Source: Faecalicatena contorta
Lineage (GTDB): Bacteria; Bacillota; Clostridia; Lachnospirales; Lachnospiraceae
Length of the DNA stretch: 64,000 nt
NCBI RefSeq assembly: GCF_003149105.1
Contig: NZ_QGDS01000008.1
Location: forward strand, 120,881-184,880
Reading direction: 5' to 3'
Shown here in pieces: positions 45,567 to 54,173 of this stretch. Below the pieces are notes generated by a model. The model did not search any database. It saw only the letters and a list, made by a program, of their open reading frames with translations, and had not been told where the DNA came from. The translations under genes and the position numbers were made by a program. How positions within the stretch are numbered: position 1 is the first letter of the stretch; every line of letters starts with the position of its first letter.

Positions 45567-47072
45567 ATGAGTGAAGAATATGTATTACAATTACAGCATA
45601 TAAGAAAAGAATACCCTGGTGTCGTTGCGCTGAAAGATGTTTCTCTTGAATTGAAAAAAGGTGAGATTCTTGCACTGATTGGTGAGAATGGTGCCGGAAA
45701 ATCCACACTAATCAAAACATGTTCAGGAGCGGTTATCCCCACCTCCGGGAAGATTTTGGTAAACGGAAAAGAGTATTCAAGTATGTCACCTCAGCTGGCA
45801 GCAGAAAATGGAATAGCCATTATTTATCAGGAGTTTAATAATGTGGCAGAATTATCAGCGGCAGAAAATTTATTCCTGGGAAGACCGATTAGAAAAGGTA
45901 TTATTGTTGATAAGGCAGCAATGGAAAGAGAAGCTGTCAAGGCATTTGAGCGTCTGCATATTAATATTAATCCTAAGACGCTGATGAAAAATTTGACAGT
46001 TGGTTATCAGCAGATGGTTGAAATTGCAAAGGCAATTCAGCAGGATGCAAAAATATTGATTATGGATGAACCGTCGGCGCCCCTGACAAGTGCAGAAGTA
46101 GAAAGTATGTTTGAAGTAGTGGAGCACTTGAGAAAAGAGGGCATTTCTATTATATATATATCTCACAGACTGGAGGAGATATATCGTCTGTCCGACCGGA
46201 TTGTAGTATTGCGTGACGGCGAGTATGTAAAAACATTAATCACTGAAGAAAGTCACGTGGATGAGTTGATTCATTTGATGGTAGGACGTGAACTGACAGA
46301 GTCCTATCCTCCAAGGACGGACTGCGTAGACCGTAATACAGTAGTTTTAGAATTACAGAATGTTACTGGAAATGGTGATGAGAATATGAACCTGCGGTTA
46401 CATAAGGGTGAAATTCTCGGATTGGGAGGATTGGTTGGAGCAGGCCGTACAGAGCTGGCTCAGCTGATTTTTGGAGCTGCAAAGAAAAAATCTGGAAAAA
46501 TGATTTTTAATGGAAAGGAAATTAACCCCAAGAGTCCAAGGGAGGCAATAGATTTAGGCATTGCGTTAGTGCCGGAGGATAGAAAGCGTCATGGTGCTTT
46601 GCTTGGCGTGTCCATTAAAAATAACATTAATATGGCAGTATATGAAAGAAATTCTACGCTGAGTGTAATTGATTCCAAAAAGGAAAGAGAAGTTGCCGAG
46701 AAACAAAGGATTGATATGGCAATAAAAACACCAAGTCTGGATCAATTAGTAAAAAACCTGAGCGGTGGTAATCAGCAAAAAGTAATTTTGGGCAGATGGC
46801 TTGCAGCGAACTCTGAATTGGTTATCTTTGATGAACCGACCAGAGGTATTGATGTAGGCGCTAAATATGAAATTTACAAGCTGATGAATGACCTGGTGGA
46901 AAAGGAAGGCAAGACTATTTTGTTGATTTCTTCTGAGATGGAGGAGTTGATGGGTATGTCTGACAGGATTATCGTGTTGTCAGAAGGCCATATGACAGGT
47001 GAATTGTCAAAGAATGAGTTCGACCAAGATAAGATTATGGCGTTTGCGTCAGCAGCGGTCAAGGAGGGGTAG
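45567..47072 (+). CDS. Ribose-type ABC importer, duplicated ATP-binding subunit, second system
   Basis: A 501-residue ATPase with two domains. The first has Walker A GENGAGKST and Walker B LIMDEPSAPL. The second has the degenerate GLVGAGRTELA loop, LSGGNQQKV and VIFDEPTRGIDVG. It powers the single permease encoded 6 bp downstream. The ATG at 45567 follows CGGGGG; an in-frame GTG at 45522 lies in the hairpin and is not used in this call. Confidence 0.95.
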   Translation: MSEEYVLQLQHIRKEYPGVVALKDVSLELKKGEILALIGENGAGKSTLIKTCSGAVIPTSGKILVNGKEYSSMSPQLAAENGIAIIYQEFNNVAELSAAENLFLGRPIRKGIIVDKAAMEREAVKAFERLHININPKTLMKNLTVGYQQMVEIAKAIQQDAKILIMDEPSAPLTSAEVESMFEVVEHLRKEGISIIYISHRLEEIYRLSDRIVVLRDGEYVKTLITEESHVDELIHLMVGRELTESYPPRTDCVDRNTVVLELQNVTGNGDENMNLRLHKGEILGLGGLVGAGRTELAQLIFGAAKKKSGKMIFNGKEINPKSPREAIDLGIALVPEDRKRHGALLGVSIKNNINMAVYERNSTLSVIDSKKEREVAEKQRIDMAIKTPSLDQLVKNLSGGNQQKVILGRWLAANSELVIFDEPTRGIDVGAKYEIYKLMNDLVEKEGKTILLISSEMEELMGMSDRIIVLSEGHMTGELSKNEFDQDKIMAFASAAVKEG

Positions 47073-47078
47073 TCTAAT

Positions 47079-48026
47079 ATGAAAGATAAAGTGGTATATC
47101 AATTAAGAGATAAGGCAATTTGGGTTGTGTTTGTAATATTGTTCGTTGCATTTACTATTGCAAACTCTACATTTATTACACCGAATAACCTCATTATGAT
47201 TGCACGTCAGGTGTCTATGTACGGTATTGCTTCCATAGGTATGACATTTGTAATTCTGCTGGGAGGAATTGACCTAGCTACAGGTTCTATCATTACCTTT
47301 ATAAATATTTTATGTGCATACTTCATGGTAAACAGTGGTATGAACATGTTTGTGGCTATTCTCCTGTCACTTATAGTTGCAACATTAATCGGTACAATAA
47401 ATGGTTTCATGGTATCTTCTATTGGAATGCCGGCTCTGATTGCAACCTTTGCAACACAGACAATTTTTAAAGGATTTGCATATATCCTCTGCGGCGGACG
47501 TCCTGTAAATGGATTTACAACGGACTTCAAAGTAATCGGTCAGGGATGGGTAGGACCAATACCTGTGCCAGTTATCATTATGATTTTATGTTTTATAGTT
47601 GGAAGTTTCATCTTAAATAAAACATATTTCGGACGTTATTTCTATGCAGTAGGTGGTAATGAAGAAGCTGCAAAATTGTCTGGAATTCGTGTTGGACGCG
47701 TAAAATACCTGGTATATTCATTATCAGGACTGTTCGCAGGTCTGGCAGGTATCGTAATGTTGTCACGTACCAACTCAGGACAGCCAACTGCTGGTGATGG
47801 TTATGAATTTGACGTTATCACCTGTGTAGTTTTAGGTGGTGTATCTGTAACTGGTGGATTTGGTAAATTATCTAACGTAGCTGCGGGTGTATTGATTATC
47901 GGTGCATTGACAAACGGTATGGTATTAATGAATGTAAATTCTTATATTCAAATGGTTGTTAAAGGGCTTGTACTTGCATTTGCAGTTGGGTTCGATTGTC
48001 TGCAGAAAAAGAGACAGACAACATAG
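47079..48026 (+). CDS. Ribose-type ABC importer, permease, second system
   Basis: A 315-residue BPD_transp_2 membrane protein with the motif LLGGIDLATGSIITF, the cytoplasmic GGNEEAAKLSGIRVG loop and about nine hydrophobic helices. A single permease gene implies a homodimer, unlike the first importer of this window, which has two. AAGGAGGGG precedes the ATG. Last gene before a terminator. Confidence 0.94.
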   Translation: MKDKVVYQLRDKAIWVVFVILFVAFTIANSTFITPNNLIMIARQVSMYGIASIGMTFVILLGGIDLATGSIITFINILCAYFMVNSGMNMFVAILLSLIVATLIGTINGFMVSSIGMPALIATFATQTIFKGFAYILCGGRPVNGFTTDFKVIGQGWVGPIPVPVIIMILCFIVGSFILNKTYFGRYFYAVGGNEEAAKLSGIRVGRVKYLVYSLSGLFAGLAGIVMLSRTNSGQPTAGDGYEFDVITCVVLGGVSVTGGFGKLSNVAAGVLIIGALTNGMVLMNVNSYIQMVVKGLVLAFAVGFDCLQKKRQTT

Positions 48027-48039
48027 AATAGCTTTAATC

Positions 48040-48074
48040 AGGACCAGGAGACTTTCGTTTTTCTGGTCCTTTTA
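48040..48074 (+). terminator. Intrinsic terminator after the second importer
   Basis: AGGACCAG (48040-48047) pairs with CTGGTCCT (48063-48070) and is followed by TTTTA. The loop is 15 bases. It ends the SDR-importer transcript before the second ROK gene. Confidence 0.8.
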
Positions 48075-48238
48075 TAACTTCTGGAAAAGGAGGAGTTCTT
48101 CCGGGTTTTACTCTAAAGCTATTGACAGAAAATCGACTTGATATTACTATGATTTTGGGTGGGCGTTTGTGATTTTACACTTGAGGGCAAGAAAAAGATC
48201 ACTGCACTTAATAATCAAGACGGAAAACAGGTGGTTAA

Positions 48239-49375
48239 ATGAGCAAAAAAAAAATAAGTCCTAATGAGATTAAACTGAAAAACAGACAATTGATATATCA
48301 GTATGTCCGTTCGAACATTTCAGTTTCAAAACAAGATATTGTTGTAGCTCTGCAATTGAGCCTTCCGACAGTTACTCAAAATCTACAGTATTTGAAAGAG
48401 CAGAAGCTCATCGATACATCCGAAAAAATAAAAAATACGGGTGGCCGGAATGCAACTGCTTATACTTATATTCAGAATGCAAAAATGGCAATAGGCGTTT
48501 ATATTACAGATCATCATATCAGTGCGGTAGCAGTAGACTTATCAGGACATGTAACAGCAATCGTGAAAGAAAAAAGCCGGTTTAATCTGGATGATGATGA
48601 ATATTTGAGAAAAATTGGCAGGGCGGTCGAAGTGGTAAAAGAACAGGCGCAGATACCAGACGAAAATCTTCTTGGTGTGGGAATCGCTGTTCCCGCAGTT
48701 ATTTCAGATGATGGAGAGACTGTGCGTTATGGGTGGACGCTGAACTTTACAGGGAGAACAAGAGCGGAGTTTGCAAAATATATTCCGTATACAAGCCGTC
48801 TTGTATGGGACTCTTATGCGACAGGATATGCGGAGAGATGGACCAATAGCAAGTTGAATAATGCCTTTTATATTAGTTTGAGCAACAGTGTAGGTGGTTC
48901 AGTTATTATCAACAACGCTATGTATGGAGGTGATTCCCATAAAGGCGGAGAAATTGGCCATATGGTTGTTGTCCCGGAAGGTGGAAGACAATGCTATTGC
49001 GGTAAATATGGATGCTTTGATACCGTTTGCCGGGCTACGAATTTAGACCAGTACACAGATGGCAATCTGGAAGAATTCTTTGTATTGCTCCGGAATGGGG
49101 ATGAAAAGGCGATACAGTTGTGGGATGAATATATGAAGAACCTGGCCATAGCTGTACATAATGTACGGATGCTTTTTGACGGCATGGTTATAATCGGGGG
49201 CTATGTAGGTGCCCATATCGAAGATTATATACAGGACTTATGTGACAGGGTAAATAAATATAATCCATTTCAGGATAAAGCACAGGACTATGTTATGCAA
49301 TGTACAAATAAGATAGAGGCAACAGCGGCCGGTGCGGCAATCCTTTTTATTGAAGATTTTCTGGATAGTATTTAG
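48239..49375 (+). CDS. ROK-family transcriptional repressor, copy 2
   Basis: A 378-residue regulator with an N-terminal helix-turn-helix (SKQDIVVALQLSLPTVTQNL) and a ROK domain with the zinc motif CYCGKYGCFDTVC. Its kinase ATP motif is degenerate (GVYITDHHISAV), so it is a regulator. It is clearly paralogous to the ROK protein at 41144. It follows the second importer and precedes another dehydrogenase. The ATG at 48239 overlaps a run of A that encodes several lysines. Confidence 0.92.
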   Translation: MSKKKISPNEIKLKNRQLIYQYVRSNISVSKQDIVVALQLSLPTVTQNLQYLKEQKLIDTSEKIKNTGGRNATAYTYIQNAKMAIGVYITDHHISAVAVDLSGHVTAIVKEKSRFNLDDDEYLRKIGRAVEVVKEQAQIPDENLLGVGIAVPAVISDDGETVRYGWTLNFTGRTRAEFAKYIPYTSRLVWDSYATGYAERWTNSKLNNAFYISLSNSVGGSVIINNAMYGGDSHKGGEIGHMVVVPEGGRQCYCGKYGCFDTVCRATNLDQYTDGNLEEFFVLLRNGDEKAIQLWDEYMKNLAIAVHNVRMLFDGMVIIGGYVGAHIEDYIQDLCDRVNKYNPFQDKAQDYVMQCTNKIEATAAGAAILFIEDFLDSI

Positions 49376-49380
49376 GTAAC

Positions 49381-49446
49381 TATTCAGGAGGGCAGAAATA
49401 TTTGTAAAGTGGCTGTGCAAGCTTGCCCTCTGAATAACTACATTTA
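49381..49446. repeat. Inverted repeat between ROK gene and dehydrogenase gene
   Basis: TATTCAGGAGGGCA (49381-49394) pairs with TGCCCTCTGAATA (49434-49446) with one bulged G and a 39-base loop. It could be a terminator lacking a T-tract, or a widely spaced operator pair for the ROK protein. Confidence 0.5.
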
Positions 49447-49468
49447 ATTAAGTATGGAGGAAAGGCTT

Positions 49469-50488
49469 ATGAAAGCAGCAGTATATCACGGACCTCAGGA
49501 TTTAAGAGTAGAAGAAGTTCCTGAGAGGAAACTGGAAAGTAATGAAGTCAGAATTAAGGTAAAATATTGCGGAGTCTGTGGAACAGATATCCACATCTAT
49601 AATGGAGATGGGGGTTCTTTTGAAGTAAATCCCCCATTGATACCGGGACATGAATTTTCAGGTATTGTGGAGGAAGTAGGAAGCCAGGTGAAAGATTTCC
49701 AGGCAGGAGATAAGGTCAGTGCAGATCCTAACGATATGTGCGGTGAATGTTATTTCTGTAAAAATGCAATGCAGCACTTCTGTACAAATAATATGGGAAT
49801 TGGAACCACAGTTGACGGTGGCTTTGCAGAATATGTAATTATGCGTGAAAAGCAGGTTTATAAAGTACCGGGCCATTTGAGCTACATAGAGGCTGCAATG
49901 GCGGAACCAATGTCCTGCTGTCTCCATGGAATTGATTTGTGCCATATCAAAGCAGGAGATACAGTCCTTGTTATGGGCGGCGGACCGATTGGTATCATTA
50001 TGCTTCAGCTTGCAAAGAATGCAGGTGCTTCCAAGGTGATCCTTTCAGAGCCTGTTGAGGAAAAAAGAAGCCTTGCTTTGAAGCTTGGGGCAGATTTGAC
50101 AGTCAATCCTCTTGAAGAGGATGTGGAGAAATTCCTTGCGTCAAATTGTAAAAATGTAGACGTGGTTATTGAATGTGTTGGAAATATCCATACTCAGCAG
50201 GATGCAATCCGGTTTGCCGGAAAAGGCGCCACAGTTATGTATTTTGGTCTGGCATCTCCGGAAGAGGGCTTCCCAATCAAGCCGGATGACATCTTTAAAA
50301 AGGAACTGCACATTACGTCCTCATTTATCAATCCATATACTTTTGAGAGAGCAATACAAGTCCTTGCATCAGGGAAAATTGATGTGGAGAGTATTATTAC
50401 AAATATTGTTCCCCTTGAGAATATTACAGATGTATTTACGAAACCGGAGTACCGCAGAAGCGGGAAGGTTATGATACAGATGTCATAA
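49469..50488 (+). CDS. Zinc-dependent medium-chain dehydrogenase
   Basis: A 339-residue MDR enzyme with CGTDIHIYNG and PGHEFSG for catalytic zinc, the structural set CGECYFCKNAMQHFC and the NAD motif VMGGGPIGIIMLQLAKNAG. It resembles sorbitol, galactitol and threonine dehydrogenases. The ATG at 49469 follows GGAGGAAAGG; the ATG at 49454 overlaps that site. It is transcribed alone, ending at a strong terminator. The substrate is probably a polyol of the same regulon. Confidence 0.9.
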   Translation: MKAAVYHGPQDLRVEEVPERKLESNEVRIKVKYCGVCGTDIHIYNGDGGSFEVNPPLIPGHEFSGIVEEVGSQVKDFQAGDKVSADPNDMCGECYFCKNAMQHFCTNNMGIGTTVDGGFAEYVIMREKQVYKVPGHLSYIEAAMAEPMSCCLHGIDLCHIKAGDTVLVMGGGPIGIIMLQLAKNAGASKVILSEPVEEKRSLALKLGADLTVNPLEEDVEKFLASNCKNVDVVIECVGNIHTQQDAIRFAGKGATVMYFGLASPEEGFPIKPDDIFKKELHITSSFINPYTFERAIQVLASGKIDVESIITNIVPLENITDVFTKPEYRRSGKVMIQMS

Positions 50489-50493
50489 TAATA

Positions 50494-50536
50494 GAATCAT
50501 GGCCGCCCACAAACGGGTGGCCATGATTCATTTTTT
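50494..50536 (+). terminator. Strong intrinsic terminator
   Basis: GAATCATGGCCGCCC (50494-50508) pairs with GGGTGGCCATGATTC (50515-50529) with one G-T position, then A and six T follow. It ends the dehydrogenase transcript. Confidence 0.9.
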
Positions 50537-50693
50537 ATGTAATAGGAAAGTGCTTCTCCTATTACATAAAAACCCTCCGGGGGATCGCACTGGGTTGGCA
50601 AAGAAGGTGTTGCTATCGTAACCCAACCCAGGCGGAGAATCTTGCTTGCAAGATTCTTTCTTGTATAATAAGAAACATCGTTTTCTATTATAT
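50537..50693. repeat. Multi-hairpin repeat-like element
   Basis: Four nested or tandem stems fill the stretch: ATGTAATAGGA/TCCTATTACAT (50537-50567); CTGGGTTG/CAACCCAG (50590-50631) with outer CTCCG/CGGAG; GAATCTTGC/GCAAGATTC (50637-50656); and TATAATA(A)GAAA/TTTTCTATTATA (50664-50692). The two terminal hairpins resemble each other, as the ends of a non-autonomous mobile or REP-type element would. The last stem overlaps the end of the minus-strand gene and may terminate it. Confidence 0.65.
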
Positions 50694-51323
50694 TACCTCT
50701 TTGATTGGCTGGCGGATTACAGTACGGAGTTTTTCTGCTGCGGTTCTTCTCGGGTCACTTAGATAAATTTCGTGATGGAAGCGTGTCTTTGATAAGTCGG
50801 GGGCATATCCGTTTTCCTGTATAAAGGAATTCATCATTTGTATTGTTGCAGGCTCATCGTCATAACTTCCGATGTGCATACATTGAACGCAAAGGCCTTC
50901 ATTATATGAAAAGAACTGCACTTTAGAAAAATCACAGTGCTTTTTCTCTGTTGCCTCTCTGACGGCCCAATCGAATTCATCTTTTGTCACAAATTCAGGC
51001 AGCCGAATCATGGAAACCCATTCAAAGTCTTTTTTATGTGTATAGTCAATTCCATCAGTATCACGCTGCCACCACAGACCTTCAAGTGGTGGAACTACAT
51101 AGGGAAAATAGCCATCCATTTTATGATTTCCTTTGTAACTCATTTTGATAGTAAAAGCAATGCCGTACAGCAAATTCATAGCTGCCTTATATTCACCATC
51201 CGGCTCATTTGGGTCACCTTTTCCCCCCACAGCAATATAATTTATTTCCGGTATATCAATCAACCCAGGCTTCTTCGGGGGCAGATAAAATTCTTTGTAT
51301 TCATTTTTGTAATCAAACGCCAT
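50688..51323 (-). CDS. GyrI-like small-molecule-binding protein
   Basis: A 211-residue stand-alone GyrI-like domain (COG4832 type) with IPEINYIAVGGKGDPNEPDGEYKAA near the N-terminus and LEGLWW in the middle. Such proteins bind small hydrophobic compounds or hydrolyse them; the substrate is unknown. It overlaps the preceding WYL regulator gene by 11 bases, a pairing common in Firmicutes. Convergent with the dehydrogenase gene and unrelated to the sugar genes around it. Confidence 0.88.
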   Translation of the reverse strand: MAFDYKNEYKEFYLPPKKPGLIDIPEINYIAVGGKGDPNEPDGEYKAAMNLLYGIAFTIKMSYKGNHKMDGYFPYVVPPLEGLWWQRDTDGIDYTHKKDFEWVSMIRLPEFVTKDEFDWAVREATEKKHCDFSKVQFFSYNEGLCVQCMHIGSYDDEPATIQMMNSFIQENGYAPDLSKTRFHHEIYLSDPRRTAAEKLRTVIRQPIKEVI

Positions 51324-52281
51324 GTTGTCTTTTTCTCGCTTTCTTAGGTTTAGGAACAGATAATTCCTTGTTTATTTCTCCATACTCCTTTAGCATATTT
51401 CTAAGGACTGACTGAATTTCTTCCCTAATATCCTCCGGCTCTAAAAGAGCTGCCTGGTCGCGGAATGTCATGAGCCACGTAATCAGATTTTCTTTATCTG
51501 TATAATCTGCATGAAATAAGAGTTTTCCATCTGATTGTTCCTCAAAACACTCAACACCAAATTCTTCCACCAGCCGCCATTTACAATCTGATTCAAAGAG
51601 CGCTTTCACTTTAATACCACCTGGAAAAATTCGCTCATTGCTTAAATCCGGAAAGGGGACAGCTCGTTTGTTAAATTTGTGTCCGGATAAATGCACTTTG
51701 TCCATGCGATTTAGTTTGAACAGCCGGTAGTCTTCACGGGTCTTGCACCAGCCCCATAAATACCAGCTTGACCACCGGAAAATTAGATAGTATGGCTCGA
51801 TGTTTCTTTGTGTCTCTCCCTTTGGAGAAAAATAAAGAAAATGAAGTTCCATATCACTGTCAATCGCACTTCGTATCAGCTCAATTTTGGGAGCAAGGGA
51901 GTCCTTATACCATGAAGAAAGATCAATCAATACAGACTGGTTCCCAGTCATAAAATCGGAAGAACCAACTGTTAGTTTTTCCATTAGCTGGCCGTAACGA
52001 TTTGTGCCATTGATACTATCCAAACTTCGAAGTCCAGCCAGAATGTCCTGCATTTCTGTATTGGTCAGAAGAGTGCGGTCTACCTTGTAATTCTCCATAA
52101 TGGAGATGCCGCCATTCGCCCCTTGCCTTGTTACAATAGGAATCCCAGCTTTGCACAAATCTTCAATATCCCGGTTAATGGTTCGTCTGGAAACCTCAAA
52201 CTGTTCTGCCAGATAGGGAGCTGTGACAGCATCCTTCTGCAGCAGAATAGATAAAATTCCAATCAGTCTGTCTATTTTCAT
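51313..52281 (-). CDS. WYL-domain transcriptional regulator, YafY type
   Basis: A 322-residue regulator with an N-terminal helix-turn-helix of the HTH_11 type (KDAVTAPYLAEQFEVSRRTINRDI) and a WYL domain (LHFLYFSPKGETQRNIEPYYLIF and SSWYLWGWCKTREDYRLFKLNRM). It senses a ligand and regulates its own operon with the GyrI-like gene. The ATG at 52281 follows AAGGAG; the upstream ATGs at 52344 and 52338 have no site and the usual family start is MKIDRL. Confidence 0.93.
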   Translation of the reverse strand: MKIDRLIGILSILLQKDAVTAPYLAEQFEVSRRTINRDIEDLCKAGIPIVTRQGANGGISIMENYKVDRTLLTNTEMQDILAGLRSLDSINGTNRYGQLMEKLTVGSSDFMTGNQSVLIDLSSWYKDSLAPKIELIRSAIDSDMELHFLYFSPKGETQRNIEPYYLIFRWSSWYLWGWCKTREDYRLFKLNRMDKVHLSGHKFNKRAVPFPDLSNERIFPGGIKVKALFESDCKWRLVEEFGVECFEEQSDGKLLFHADYTDKENLITWLMTFRDQAALLEPEDIREEIQSVLRNMLKEYGEINKELSVPKPKKARKRQHGV

Positions 52282-52462
52282 GCTTGCTCCTTCATCAAAA
52301 AGAATTATACCATTAGAAACATGACACCTATATGTCATGTTCATATTATAACAGAGAAAAGTATTTGTAAATGGTGTATTTAGAGAGTGAATAATGTTGC
52401 CCTTTTTTTGGAGTGGCCTCTAAAAAGAGTTTGTGAAAAAATTGCCAAATTTCCGAAAAAGA

Positions 52463-52525
52463 TTGACAGGAGACCGAAAAAAAACTAATATATAAATATG
52501 TTTTATAAAAGTGCTTTTTATAACG
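52463..52525 (+). promoter_or_regulatory. Promoter and possible operator of the third FGGY kinase
   Basis: TTGACA (52463-52468) and TAATAT (52486-52491) are 17 bp apart. Nine bases later comes TTTATAAAAG-TG-CTTTTTATAA (52503-52524), an inverted repeat with one mismatch, placed over the expected transcription start. It resembles the ATTTTATAAAAT palindrome at the SDR promoter. Confidence 0.7.
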
Positions 52526-52540
52526 AAGAGGAGGATTGTA

Positions 52541-54082
52541 ATGGACTATTTATTAGGAACAGACATTGGCACATCAGGGACAAAAACCATACTGATGGAC
52601 ACGAAGGGAAAGTTGATTACACAGGATTTGCAAGAGTATGATGTATTAACTCCAAAGCCACTTTGGGCGGAGCAGTGGCCGGATGTCTGGTATGAAGCTA
52701 CAAAAGCATCTATCAGAAATACGGTGGAGAAAGCATCTAAAGAAGCTGGGATTGATAAAAGCCAGATTAAAGGAATTGCCATCAGCGGATTATATGGAGG
52801 TTCTGGAATTCCACTGGATGAGAATATGAAGCCAATCCGTCCCTGCATGATCTGGATGGACAGAAGAGCACAGGAGGAGACCCACTGGGCACTGGATACC
52901 ATTGGAGAAGAGAAGCTGCTTGAGATTACCCATAACGGGGCAGACCCTTATTATGGTTATACTAAAATCTTGTGGATGAAAAATAAGGAGCCTGAAAATT
53001 GGGCCAAAACAAAACTCTTTCTTCCTCCCAATGACTATGTGATTTATAAGTTTACTGGGGAAGTTGCAATAGACTACTCTTCGGCAGGAAATATTGGCGG
53101 AATTTTTGACATGAACAAGCGTACATGGTCAGAGGAGCTGATGGAAGCAATGGGAATCCCACTTTCCATGATGCCTCAGAGAATTGTAGAGTCTACCGAT
53201 ATTGTAGGAGGGCTTACAAAGGAGTGCGCAGAAGAACTTGGACTTTGGGAAGGACTTCCGGTTGTTGCCGGAGGGATTGACTGCGGTGCAGCTAATATTG
53301 GACTTGGTGTTTTTGAAGCTGGGGTATATGCAGCGGCAATCGGAACCTCCATGTGTGCGGCGTTAATTTCTGATAAGCCGGTAAAAGGGAAAGGTCTGAT
53401 TGTATGGCCATACCTATATGATGCAAAAAAACTATCTTATTATTTTGCCGGTGGAAATACGGCGGGCGCAATTGTGAAGTGGTTCAGAACTACGTTCTGT
53501 CAGTTCGAGGTTGAGAGTCAGAATAACGGCGGACCCAATGCGTATGATACTTTAAACCAGCAGGCGGAGAAAATCCCGGCGGGAAGTGAGGGGCTTGTAG
53601 TTCTGCCTTATTTCATGGGAGAGAGAAGCCCGGTTTGGGATTCTGATGCAAAGGGCACGATTGTAGGATTGTCACTTACCCACACAAAGGCCCACATTTA
53701 CAGGGCATTTTTAGAAGCAGTTGCATATTGCCTGAAGGACGCTATGGAGGCAACAGGAGAAGATTTGGGAGAATATATTCTTCTTGCAGGCGGTGTTACA
53801 AAATCAGAAGTGTGGAAGCAAATTTTTGCAGATGTGACAGGTTACCCTGTAGTAAGTCCGATTTATGATGCAGAAGCGAATTTAGGAGATGTTATGCTGG
53901 CAGGAATCGGAACTGGTCTTTTATCCTATGATGAGGTTAAGACATGGCAGGTTTTGGGAGATAAGGTTATGCCAAATGCAGGGAATCATGAAAAGTATAA
54001 GAAGTATTATAAATTGTATAAGAGCATTTACAATAACTTAAAACAGGATATGAAGGAGCTTACAGAAGCATCTAAACTATAA
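52541..54082 (+). CDS. FGGY-family carbohydrate kinase (xylulokinase-like), copy 3
   Basis: A 513-residue sugar kinase with N-terminal GTDIGTSGTKTILMD, the catalytic aspartate in VAGGIDCGAANIG, YFMGERSPVWDSDAKG, and the adenosine motif LLAGGVTKSEVW. It phosphorylates a ketose or polyol and is probably the kinase for the product of the nearby polyol dehydrogenases. It has its own promoter, GAGGAGG site and terminator. It is closer to the kinase at 11721 than to that at 9477. Confidence 0.93.
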   Translation: MDYLLGTDIGTSGTKTILMDTKGKLITQDLQEYDVLTPKPLWAEQWPDVWYEATKASIRNTVEKASKEAGIDKSQIKGIAISGLYGGSGIPLDENMKPIRPCMIWMDRRAQEETHWALDTIGEEKLLEITHNGADPYYGYTKILWMKNKEPENWAKTKLFLPPNDYVIYKFTGEVAIDYSSAGNIGGIFDMNKRTWSEELMEAMGIPLSMMPQRIVESTDIVGGLTKECAEELGLWEGLPVVAGGIDCGAANIGLGVFEAGVYAAAIGTSMCAALISDKPVKGKGLIVWPYLYDAKKLSYYFAGGNTAGAIVKWFRTTFCQFEVESQNNGGPNAYDTLNQQAEKIPAGSEGLVVLPYFMGERSPVWDSDAKGTIVGLSLTHTKAHIYRAFLEAVAYCLKDAMEATGEDLGEYILLAGGVTKSEVWKQIFADVTGYPVVSPIYDAEANLGDVMLAGIGTGLLSYDEVKTWQVLGDKVMPNAGNHEKYKKYYKLYKSIYNNLKQDMKELTEASKL

Positions 54083-54121
54083 GGGCTTCTCTAAAAGCTA
54101 TGAAGGCTGTTTACAGGAGAA

Positions 54122-54164
54122 GAGAGAGCACAAAAGCGGGACATCCTGCTTTTGTGCTCTCTTG
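54122..54164. terminator. Hairpin between convergent genes
   Basis: An 18-bp stem pairs AGAGAGCACAAAAGCGGG (54123-54140) with the segment starting CCTGCTTTTGTG and ending CTCTCT (54145-54162), loop ACAT. It lies between the kinase and the convergent LysR gene and probably serves both. Confidence 0.85.
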
Positions 54165-54173
54165 TTATTCATG

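Noticed and set aside
47956..48141. Small plus-strand frame across the terminator after the second importer
   Set aside because: It overlaps the permease gene end and runs through the terminator stem, with no ribosome site.
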